In this document: positions 7,995-14,971 of the stretch, piece after piece | Position numbering within the stretch: the stretch's first letter is position 1 | Layout: each line of letters starts with the position of its first letter | Source of the DNA: Chloroflexota bacterium | GTDB lineage: Bacteria > Chloroflexota > Dormibacteria > Dormibacterales > Dormibacteraceae | NCBI GenBank assembly: GCA_005880915.1 | Contig: VBIW01000059.1 | Coordinates: 1 to 33,822 of the forward strand | Length of the DNA: 33,822 nucleotides | Reading direction: 5' to 3' | Program-made: the position numbers and the translations under genes | The notes under the pieces: model-generated | What the model was told of the DNA's origin: nothing | What the model saw: only the letters and a program-made list of their open reading frames with translations | Databases searched by the model: none

Positions 7995-9457
7995 TCGGGC
8001 GAGATCTCGATCACGATCGTCTTGAGGTCAGTCATCTGCTCCAGGGCGAAGCGTCCACCCACACGGCCGATGCCGCTTTTCTTGCCGGCGCGGCCGCCGA
8101 ACGGAAGGTGGGCCTCCCAGTAGTTGGTCGATTCATTGACGTTGACCCAGCCGGTCTCGAGGGCATCAGCGAAGCGAAGCGCTCGTGACAGGTCTTTCGT
8201 GTAGACGGCGCCCAGCAGCCCATATGGCGAATCGTTGGCCAGCTCCAGCGCCTGCTTCTCGTCGCGAAACTTGATGATGGGCGCGATCGGGCCGAAAGTC
8301 TCTTCGCGGCTCACGCGCATATCGGGCTCGACGCCGTCGAGGATCGTCGCGTGGTAGTAGAGGCGGGTTGGGAAGCCCTTCGCCCGCTCCCCTCCGAGGA
8401 CGAGCTTCGCGCCGTGCTTCAGCGCGTCGGCCACGTGCTGATCCATCTTCGCCGCGACGCCCTCGTTGTTGAGTGGGCCCAGGGTGGTGTCATCCGCGAA
8501 GGGATCGCCCAGCCGCAGCGCGCGCGCCGCGTCAGCGAGCCGAGCGACGAATTCGTCGCGGATGGGCTCCTCGACGAGGATGCGCTCGCCCGCGGTGCAG
8601 CTCTGGCCCGCGCAGAGGTAGCAGCCCACGATCGCGCCCTCGACTGCTCTGCCTATGTCCGCGTCGGCGAACACAACCTGCGGCCCGTTGCCTCCCAGCT
8701 CGAGCATCACGTGCTTGCCCGCAGCCCTCTTCGCGACCGAGGCGCCGGTCTCGGTCGAGCCGACGAAGCCTACGCCGTCGACGAGCGGGTGGCCCGCGAC
8801 CTCGTCGCCGACCTCCGCTCCGGGCCCTGTGACGAGGTTGATCGCTCCCGCCGGGAGGTCGGCCTCGGCCATGCACTCCATCAGCGCGACCGAGATCACG
8901 CTCGTCGACGAGGCCGGCGTCCAGACCACGGTATTGCCGGCGGCGAGGGCAGGCGCGATGAGCTCGGCCGCCATCGTCAGCGGCCAGTTCCAGGGCGTGA
9001 TGATCGCGTACACGCCGCGCGGATAGTGGCGCGCGAGGACGAGCTTGGTCGGGCTTGCACTCGGCAGGACGCGGCCCTCGAGGCGCTTGAGGTCTTCCGC
9101 GGCGATGCGGAAGTACTCCACCGCCTCGGATACCTCGCCCACGGCTTCGGCCTTGAGAGGCTTGCCCTGGTCGAGCGTAAGAAGTCGCGCGAGCTCGTCG
9201 CTTCGCTTCTCGATGGCTTCAGCGATCCGGTGCAGACGCCTGGACCGCTCGAAACCCTTGAGCCCGGCCATCGATGCACGGGCCTTATGGGCGGCCTCGA
9301 CTGCCCGCTGCGCGTCGGCCCTGGTCCCCTTTGGGACCTGGGCGATGATCTCCCCGGTCGCGGGGCTGTCGGCGTCGAAGTACTGGCCGCTCTCGGACTC
9401 GGTCCACTTCCCGTCGACAAACATCTTCTTCACGGACTTGGCGACGTCGATGGTCAT
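7991..9457 (-). CDS. Aldehyde dehydrogenase, NAD(P)+-dependent
   Basis: This 488-residue protein is a standard-length ALDH-superfamily enzyme oxidising an aldehyde to an acid. Key residues are visible: Asn157 in TPWNWP, the general base Glu253 in LELGG, the nucleophile Cys287 in GQSCTAGE, and EETFGP (385-390). The cofactor segment reads NTVVWTPASS, with threonine at 180 where most ALDHs have the lysine that contacts the adenosine ribose. ATG at 9457 lies two bases after the alcohol dehydrogenase stop. It probably takes the aldehyde made by that enzyme, for example an N-methylated aminoacetaldehyde on the way to an N-methylglycine. The superfamily is certain; the substrate is inferred from neighbours. 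Confidence 0.93.
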   Translation of the reverse strand: MTIDVAKSVKKMFVDGKWTESESGQYFDADSPATGEIIAQVPKGTRADAQRAVEAAHKARASMAGLKGFERSRRLHRIAEAIEKRSDELARLLTLDQGKPLKAEAVGEVSEAVEYFRIAAEDLKRLEGRVLPSASPTKLVLARHYPRGVYAIITPWNWPLTMAAELIAPALAAGNTVVWTPASSTSVISVALMECMAEADLPAGAINLVTGPGAEVGDEVAGHPLVDGVGFVGSTETGASVAKRAAGKHVMLELGGNGPQVVFADADIGRAVEGAIVGCYLCAGQSCTAGERILVEEPIRDEFVARLADAARALRLGDPFADDTTLGPLNNEGVAAKMDQHVADALKHGAKLVLGGERAKGFPTRLYYHATILDGVEPDMRVSREETFGPIAPIIKFRDEKQALELANDSPYGLLGAVYTKDLSRALRFADALETGWVNVNESTNYWEAHLPFGGRAGKKSGIGRVGGRFALEQMTDLKTIVIEISPE

Positions 9458-9459
9458 CT

Positions 9460-10644
9460 TCAGTCTCCGTTCTTTCCAAGGTCAAAGGCACGCTGGTAGA
9501 TCTGCCGGTAGGCGGCCGCGTCAACGTCGCGCGGGTTGCCGATCGTCTGCGGGTCGGCGAACGCCTTGTCCGCGAGCATCGGGATCTCGGCCTCGCTGAA
9601 TCCAAGCTCTTCGAGGCCTGGGATCCCGACGTCGACTGTCAGCATGTGGACATAGTTGACAGCCATCTCGGCTGCCTCCCACATCGAGACGTGGGTGGTG
9701 TCGAGGCCGAAAGCGGTCGCCATGCGTGCGAACCGCTCCGGCTCGCCCGCGTAGTTGTACTCCATGACCGGACCGAGCAGTCGGGCGGTCAAAGCGCCAT
9801 GCGGCGCGTCGTGCACGCCGCCTGCGGTCTGGCTCATGGCGTGCGCGGCGCCGGCGGAGTCGGTGCCGTAGGCGAGCCCGGCGAGCATCGCCGCAGCGCT
9901 CATGTGGTACCGCGCCTCGAGGTTGTTGGACTGCGAGAACGCGACGCGCAGGTAGCGGGCGACGTACTCCATCGCCATCAACGCCACCGCGTCGGTGAAC
10001 GGCTGGTGGTACGACATGGTGTAGCACTCGACTGCATGCGCGAGGGCGTCCATGCCGGTGCCCGCCGTGACCGCGGGGGGCAGCTTCACCGTCAGCTCTG
10101 GATCGATCAACGCCACCCACGAGGCGATGTTCGGCGTGCCACCGACGTTGAACTTGATCTTTCGCTTCGGATCGGTGATGACGGCCCAGAGCGTGACCTC
10201 GCTGCCGGTCCCCGCCGTGGTGGGCACGGCGATCATCGGCGGGATGCGCGACCGGATAGGGCTGTGGCCCCACTCGTAGTCGACGATGCTGCCGTCATGC
10301 GCGGCGACCACCCCAATTCCCTTGGCCGTGTCCATCGAGCTTCCGCCGCCGATCGCGACAAGGCCGTCGCAACCCTGCGTGCGATACTCAGCGGCTCCCG
10401 CGTCGACGAGCTCCACGCCGGGATTGGCCTTGACCCGGTCGAAAACGACAGGTTCGACATCTGACCCGCGCAGTGCGACGAGAGCGGTCTCGAGCAGGCC
10501 CGCCGCCTTGACCCCTGGGTCGGTTACGAGCAGCGGCCGGCGCATGCCGAGCTCGCTCGCCTCGCGGCCGAGCTCCTGGATCGCGCCAAGGCGCTGGACG
10601 AGCCGCGTCGGGCTCTGGTAGGTGCGGAGGGTGTACTCGAGCAT
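9460..10644 (-). CDS. Iron-containing (group III) alcohol dehydrogenase
   Basis: This 394-residue protein is a group III, Fe2+-dependent NAD(P)-linked alcohol dehydrogenase. The nucleotide loop GGGSSMDTAK lies at 99-108. The metal ligands Asp199, His203 (in GMDALAHAVE), His268 and His282 have nearly the spacing known for FucO-type enzymes. ATG at 10644 has only a weak AAAG upstream. A 49-base gap containing a strong hairpin separates it from the permease, and the aldehyde dehydrogenase follows after two bases. Together these two enzymes give an alcohol-to-acid conversion. A choline-, dimethylethanolamine- or ethanolamine-like alcohol would fit the folate-linked demethylases downstream; that is inference. 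Confidence 0.92.
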   Translation of the reverse strand: MLEYTLRTYQSPTRLVQRLGAIQELGREASELGMRRPLLVTDPGVKAAGLLETALVALRGSDVEPVVFDRVKANPGVELVDAGAAEYRTQGCDGLVAIGGGSSMDTAKGIGVVAAHDGSIVDYEWGHSPIRSRIPPMIAVPTTAGTGSEVTLWAVITDPKRKIKFNVGGTPNIASWVALIDPELTVKLPPAVTAGTGMDALAHAVECYTMSYHQPFTDAVALMAMEYVARYLRVAFSQSNNLEARYHMSAAAMLAGLAYGTDSAGAAHAMSQTAGGVHDAPHGALTARLLGPVMEYNYAGEPERFARMATAFGLDTTHVSMWEAAEMAVNYVHMLTVDVGIPGLEELGFSEAEIPMLADKAFADPQTIGNPRDVDAAAYRQIYQRAFDLGKNGD

Positions 10645-10658
10645 CTTTTAGAAAGTGA

Positions 10659-10684
10659 GGCCGCCGGGCGCAAGCCCGACGGCC
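10659..10684 (-). promoter_or_regulatory. GNRA-capped hairpin between permease and alcohol dehydrogenase
   Basis: Arms 10659-10669 and 10674-10684 pair over 11 positions with one mismatch around a GCAA tetraloop as read on the plus strand (TTGC on the minus strand). Downstream on the minus strand only short T runs follow before the ATG at 10644. It could be an attenuator, an RNA-processing site or a stability element that lowers dehydrogenase expression relative to the permease. Confidence 0.45.
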
Positions 10685-10693
10685 AAAGCAATG

Positions 10694-12361
10694 CTACTCA
10701 ACAGGGATTTCGTGGTGGATCCGGCGCAGGTCGATGCCCTGCCGGTTTCGCACGATGCGAGCCACGACGTAGATGACGATTGCGACGACGTATGTGGCGA
10801 CGAAGTAGATGACGGAGTTCGGCGTCTTCTGAAGCGATGTGCCGTAGAGGTTGTCCGGGTTGAACGACCACTGATAGAGCATGAACAGGAGGAACAACCC
10901 GGTGATCACGCCGACGATGCTGATCGCGGGTATGCCTGCGACTTTGTAGCGGGCGATCGGCGATGCGTCGTAAAGGTCCTTGCGTCTCCAGGGCAGGATG
11001 ACCGCCGCCACGACGGTCGCGAAGAAGGTCAACGCGAGGACGGCAGTGGCGTCAAGGAACACGCTCGTGAAGTCGGGCTTGAAGGCGTAGATCGCGCTGA
11101 TCACGATCGACGGCACGATCATCAGCACCAGCGAGCCATACGGCACGCGGCGCTTGGCGGAGATGTTGGCCGCCCATGACGGCAGAACGCGGTCGAATGC
11201 GGCGGCGAAGATGACGCGAGTCGAGGAAAGGAACAGCGTTCCGGCCCAGCCAAAGAACCACAACCCCATCACGATGATGAGCAGGGCCTGGAAAAGGTGG
11301 TTGTCGACGAGGAAGCCGGCGAACATCACGGGGTAAGGCCAGATCGGAACCGGAGGGGCCACCGCGCCCGACACCGCAAACAGGTTGTTCCAGTACGCCG
11401 CGTTGGCCGACTGGTAGAAGTTCCAGCCGATGGTCTTGTTGATCAAGAGCACGACAACGACGACCGCGGCCACCGTGACCCACAGGCCGGCGAACATGCT
11501 CCAGAACGGCTTTCGAATGTCTTTGGCTCCGCGCACCTCGCCGTAGAGGGTTGCGCCCCAGTTCGGCCACAAGAGGTAGAAGGCCAGCCAGGGGAGCAGA
11601 AGAAGCACCGGTCCGAAAGTGAAGGTCCCGAAGCTCGAGCCTCCGAACGTCTTGCTCGCCGCGTCGATCGTGCCCTGGTAGGCGTTGGCGGGAGCTCCGA
11701 ACAGGCTGGTCGCCTCGCGGTTGAATGCGTTCTGGAAATCGCTCTGGCTGTAGAACAGGAGCAGGCCGCAGACCACGGCCAGGCCCACCAGGCCGATCCA
11801 GAAGCAGACTTTCTGGATCCGGGCGTAGGTCTCCATTCCCATCGTGACGACGATGCTCACGAAAGCAAGCACGATGAGGCAGGAGACGAAGATGCCCAAT
11901 TGGCTCGTGAAAAACGTGGCGACGCTCGTCCAGCCAAGCGTGTACGCGAGCGGTGAGAAGAACTGGACCACCAGGATGTTGGCATAGATCGGCGCCCAGA
12001 GAAAGAGCGTGAACCACCATCCGGTGATGGACAGGACGAAGCCCAAACCACCTCCGAGCACGCGGCTCTGCCACGCATAGTCGCCTCCGGTACGAGGCAT
12101 CACGCTCACCAACATCGCGTAGGTGATGACCAGGAACGTGACGAGCACGCCGAAGAGCAGGATCCCGGCGAGGAGCTGCCCATCGGGGACCGTATAGACG
12201 AAAGACATCCCGTAAAGGCCCAGCGTGATCAGGTTGATCGACCAGAACGAGTAGATGAATGCGTCGAACGTCGACCAGGCTTTGACCAGCCCGGTCGCGT
12301 TGCGCAAGAACAGCGCCGGCCTCGCCGCTGTCGCCGGCGTCCCTATCGTCGCGTCCGCCAT
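10694..12361 (-). CDS. APC-superfamily amino acid/amine permease
   Basis: This 555-residue, strongly hydrophobic protein has about 12 or more predicted membrane segments. It belongs to the amino acid-polyamine-organocation superfamily: an N-terminal first-helix region (about 28-55) and PRTGGDYAWQSR after TM2 (the conserved loop before TM3) are typical. It probably imports an amine or amino acid into the cytoplasm. ATG at 12361 has an excellent AGGAGG six bases upstream, stronger than other sites in this run, suggesting high translation. It starts 18 bases after the metallophosphoesterase stop. Its place beside alcohol and aldehyde dehydrogenases and folate demethylases suggests a methylated amino alcohol or amino acid substrate. 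The superfamily is firm and the substrate is inferred. Confidence 0.9.
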   Translation of the reverse strand: MADATIGTPATAARPALFLRNATGLVKAWSTFDAFIYSFWSINLITLGLYGMSFVYTVPDGQLLAGILLFGVLVTFLVITYAMLVSVMPRTGGDYAWQSRVLGGGLGFVLSITGWWFTLFLWAPIYANILVVQFFSPLAYTLGWTSVATFFTSQLGIFVSCLIVLAFVSIVVTMGMETYARIQKVCFWIGLVGLAVVCGLLLFYSQSDFQNAFNREATSLFGAPANAYQGTIDAASKTFGGSSFGTFTFGPVLLLLPWLAFYLLWPNWGATLYGEVRGAKDIRKPFWSMFAGLWVTVAAVVVVVLLINKTIGWNFYQSANAAYWNNLFAVSGAVAPPVPIWPYPVMFAGFLVDNHLFQALLIIVMGLWFFGWAGTLFLSSTRVIFAAAFDRVLPSWAANISAKRRVPYGSLVLMIVPSIVISAIYAFKPDFTSVFLDATAVLALTFFATVVAAVILPWRRKDLYDASPIARYKVAGIPAISIVGVITGLFLLFMLYQWSFNPDNLYGTSLQKTPNSVIYFVATYVVAIVIYVVARIVRNRQGIDLRRIHHEIPVE

Positions 12362-12379
12362 GTGCTTCCTCCTACCTCT

Positions 12380-13315
12380 TCATCCGTTGACCAGCTGGTA
12401 GCTCTTGATTCCTTTCGTGGGGTCGAGCTGGATGATCGCCCCCATGAGCATCCCTTCCTCGTATGCGCTGCCCGGGTTGATGGACAGCGTCTTGCCGATC
12501 TTGACCGCGCCCTTGCTCTCGTGGATGTGGCCGTGCAGCGAGATCAGGGGCTGCCGGCGCTCGATCGCTTCGCGCACTGCGGTTGAGCCGACAGGACGCA
12601 GCGCGCGTCCGCCGTGCAGAAGCTTCAGGTCGGCATCGATCGCGGGCGCCTCGTCGAGGCCGGACTTGAAGGGCGGGCAGTGAAGATTGAAGATCGCGCG
12701 CGAGGCATCCGAGATCTGGGACGCCATCCCGTCGATACGCTCAGCGAGCTTTTCCTCCGCCTCTTCGCGGTGCGTGTTCCAAGGGGTCGGGTTCGACCAG
12801 CCGGTCGAGATCATGGAGAAGCCGTCGATCTCCACGACGCGTCCTTCCGCGAGCTCGACAAGCTCCGCGCGCCGGATGACGTCGTCGACCTCCATCTCGT
12901 CGTCGTTGCCTGGTGAGACGAAGCAGCGGATGCCGGTGCCCCTGAGCTTTTCCGCCGCGAGCCTCATCCAGCGGTCGACACCCTCGAGCATCACCTCCTG
13001 GAAGCACGCGGCTCGCTTCGCCGGGTCCTGGTCGAGCTCGTGCAATCGCTCGACCGACATCTGGAGAGGGTAGTAGCCCCTACGCCGCACGTTGGCTTCG
13101 ACCTCCGCGACATGGTCTGCGGCCACGGTCTGGGATTCGCCGCCCAGGGCGAAGGTGAAGTGGCCGTTCTCAGACACGATCGGCACGATCGCCTTGCCCG
13201 TCATGTCGCCGCCGCAGATGAGGACGTCTGCGCCGTAGAACTTGGCCGAGTTCAGGAACTTCTTCCAGCAAACCTCAGAGCCGTGCAGGTCGGTGGCGAA
13301 AAAGATCTTCGGCAT
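12380..13315 (-). CDS. Calcineurin-like metallophosphoesterase
   Basis: This 311-residue soluble protein has the full metallophosphoesterase motif set. It contains Asp9-Leu-His11, GGD ending at Asp37, GND with Asn137/Asp138, NLHCPP with His212, and HGHIH with His261/263/265, followed by NPGSA. These residues bind two metal ions and hydrolyse a phosphomonoester or phosphodiester. No signal peptide is seen, so it acts in the cytoplasm. It starts five bases after the GntR gene ends and precedes the permease by 18 bases. With a choline-kinase-like protein nearby it could act on a phosphorylated amino alcohol or a phospholipid headgroup. The substrate is not determined by the sequence. Confidence 0.88.
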   Translation of the reverse strand: MPKIFFATDLHGSEVCWKKFLNSAKFYGADVLICGGDMTGKAIVPIVSENGHFTFALGGESQTVAADHVAEVEANVRRRGYYPLQMSVERLHELDQDPAKRAACFQEVMLEGVDRWMRLAAEKLRGTGIRCFVSPGNDDEMEVDDVIRRAELVELAEGRVVEIDGFSMISTGWSNPTPWNTHREEAEEKLAERIDGMASQISDASRAIFNLHCPPFKSGLDEAPAIDADLKLLHGGRALRPVGSTAVREAIERRQPLISLHGHIHESKGAVKIGKTLSINPGSAYEEGMLMGAIIQLDPTKGIKSYQLVNG

Positions 13316-13320
13316 GATTG

Positions 13321-13980
13321 CTACCTCTCGACCAACACTTTGCGGATCTCGCTCTCGAAGCCGCTGACGTGAAGGCGCATGATGCTCTCGGCCCGGTCCG
13401 CATCTCCGGCCAGGATCGCCCGGAGGAGCTCTACGTGCTCGCCCACCGCCTCGCGCAGCTGCACGTCGCGGTCGAGCACCAGGTACCAGAGGCGCAGGCT
13501 CAGGTTTAAGTAGCGCTCGAGAGTCGCTTCGAGGAACGAGTTGCGAGACGCCCGATAGATGGCCCGGTGGATGCGCTGGTCCAGCTGCATGAGGTCCCGC
13601 TGGTCGACGACGTATCCGCGCTGGTGCAGCTCCAGCAGCTCCTCGATCGCCTCACGGTCGGCGGACGCCAATTTCTCCGCTGCGAGCCTCGCGGCGTGGG
13701 ACTCGAGGACGACGCGCACCTCGGTTATGCGGGCCAGGTCGGTGATGTTGACATCGGTGACGAACGTGCCGCGGTGAGGGATCGACCTGACGAAGTTCTC
13801 GCGCGCCAGGCGCTGCAGCGCTTCGCGGATCGGCGTCCTGCCGATCTTCAGGTCCTCGCGCAGGCGCGCCTCGTTGACCACCGAGCCAGGCGGCATGTCG
13901 AGGCATACGATCCGCTCGAGGATGCGCAGGTACGCCTCCTCGCTCTGCGACCGCGCCTCTACGCTTTCCGCGACGGCCAT
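13321..13980 (-). CDS. GntR-family transcriptional regulator, FCD (FadR/VanR) subfamily
   Basis: This 219-residue regulator has an N-terminal winged helix-turn-helix (about 15-75; core VNEARLREDLKIGRTPIREA, with the conserved RTPIREAL) and a C-terminal FCD helical domain. The metal/ligand set Asp134-x3-His138, His182 and His204 is present, so it probably senses a small carboxylate through a bound metal ion. It has its own promoter, located at the end of the upstream gene, and a palindrome at the predicted transcription start that suggests autoregulation. The ATG at 13980 is preceded by a purine-rich GAGGGGAAG. It probably controls the catabolic genes around it, responding to the substrate or a pathway acid such as a methylated glycine. 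Confidence 0.92.
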   Translation of the reverse strand: MAVAESVEARSQSEEAYLRILERIVCLDMPPGSVVNEARLREDLKIGRTPIREALQRLARENFVRSIPHRGTFVTDVNITDLARITEVRVVLESHAARLAAEKLASADREAIEELLELHQRGYVVDQRDLMQLDQRIHRAIYRASRNSFLEATLERYLNLSLRLWYLVLDRDVQLREAVGEHVELLRAILAGDADRAESIMRLHVSGFESEIRKVLVER

Positions 13981-14017
13981 CTTCCCCTCGCCCTCCCCTC
14001 AAGCGAGCGATATGCGA

Positions 14018-14029
14018 CCGATATACCGG
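14018..14029. promoter_or_regulatory. Candidate operator for the GntR regulator
   Basis: CCGATATACCGG is a 12-bp palindrome imperfect at one symmetric pair, lying just after the -10 box at the expected transcription start. A second CGATAT half (14008-14013) repeats CGATAT of the palindrome (14019-14024) at an 11-bp step, one helical turn away. Repression by steric block would fit. Confidence 0.45.
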
Positions 14030-14034
14030 CGCGG

Positions 14035-14063
14035 AAGGTAGCACCAGACCGGCGCCCCGTCAA
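14035..14063 (-). promoter_or_regulatory. Promoter of the GntR gene
   Basis: TTGACG (14063-14058) and TACCTT (14040-14035) are separated by 17 bases on the minus strand. The -35 box overlaps the stop region of the phosphotransferase gene. The box type and spacing resemble the HNH promoter (TTGACA-17-TACCAT). Confidence 0.5.
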
Positions 14064-14971
14064 TCAGAGGCTTTGCCCAGCAAATCCTCGAGCCGGTCAG
14101 ACCGAAGAACCTCGAGCGCCCGCTCCCAGCGCGCCATGTAGTAGCCGCGGAAATCGAAGTCGACCGCGGAGATCCTGGCCTGGATGGCGCCCCACAGCGT
14201 CCAGCCGACGTCCGACATGAGGGCGAACAGGTTCATCCGGGCGAGCTGGCCGGGGTCGCGCCGGCCGAAGTAGGCCTCGCAGAGCGCGGCGCGCAGCTCC
14301 TGGTCGAATTCCGCCTCCTGCGCCGTGTTGCCGAGGTCGAAGCAAGGGTCGTTGTTGCCACTGAGCTCGTAGTCGACGATGCGCAGGGCCGCGCCGTCGT
14401 CGATGAAGTTCTCGCAGAGGAGGTCGTTGTGGCAGGGGACGCGTACCAGCGCGTGGACATCGACCGCGCGTTCGATCTCGGCCACGGTCGGGAGCCAGTC
14501 GCGATAGTCATCCGGAATCTCCACCTGGTACTGGCCAACGATGCCCAGGTAGTGCTCGATGAGCCGGAACATGTTGAAGTCCTGGAGGAATCGCGGCGCG
14601 GCGTGCAGGCGGTGGAACGACTGCGCCATGCGGGCCGCCATTCGGGCGGACCCGAGGGTCTTCGCCGACATCGTCGGACCGGGTATGAACTCGAGCACCA
14701 TCACGTCGACTCCGGCAACATGCTCGAGCACCTTGGGACCGATGCCCGTCGTCGCCGCAGACTTCGTGTTGTACACCTCGTTGGCTCGATCGATCGCGAG
14801 AAGCTCTGTGGATTGGCCCGGCAGTCGCATCACGTAGCGCTGACCCTCGCAATCGACCAGGTAGTTCTCGTTGGTCAGACCTCCTGAGAGCGATGAGATC
14901 GCCACCGCCCGGCCTCTCCATAGGGCGACTCGCGCCGCGGCTTCCTCAGCCCGCGTGCTGTGTGACATCAC
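14060..14971 (-). CDS. Choline/ethanolamine kinase-like phosphotransferase (APH fold)
   Basis: This 303-residue protein has the protein-kinase-like aminoglycoside/choline kinase fold. GGLTNENYLV (about 30-39) is the nucleotide loop, YVMRLPG (46-52) holds the strand that normally carries the ATP lysine but here has Met-Arg, CHNDLLCENF is the catalytic Brenner motif, and IVDYELSGNNDPCFDLGN is the metal-binding segment. This pattern is closer to choline/ethanolamine kinases than to antibiotic kinases. The start is uncertain: ATG 14971 or 14968 overlaps the upstream flavoprotein by about 25 bases. In this cluster it may phosphorylate an amino alcohol such as choline or dimethylethanolamine, or retain the imported substrate. 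Antibiotic phosphorylation is unlikely from context but not excluded. Confidence 0.82.
   Translation of the reverse strand: MMSHSTRAEEAAARVALWRGRAVAISSLSGGLTNENYLVDCEGQRYVMRLPGQSTELLAIDRANEVYNTKSAATTGIGPKVLEHVAGVDVMVLEFIPGPTMSAKTLGSARMAARMAQSFHRLHAAPRFLQDFNMFRLIEHYLGIVGQYQVEIPDDYRDWLPTVAEIERAVDVHALVRVPCHNDLLCENFIDDGAALRIVDYELSGNNDPCFDLGNTAQEAEFDQELRAALCEAYFGRRDPGQLARMNLFALMSDVGWTLWGAIQARISAVDFDFRGYYMARWERALEVLRSDRLEDLLGKASD

Noticed and set aside
8351..9499. A 382-codon plus-strand open frame opposite the ALDH gene
   Set aside because: No recognisable motif; the ALDH on the other strand has all catalytic residues.
14060..14971. Aminoglycoside resistance phosphotransferase
   Set aside because: The fold is shared, but the motif style and the metabolic neighbourhood fit a choline/ethanolamine-kinase-like enzyme better.
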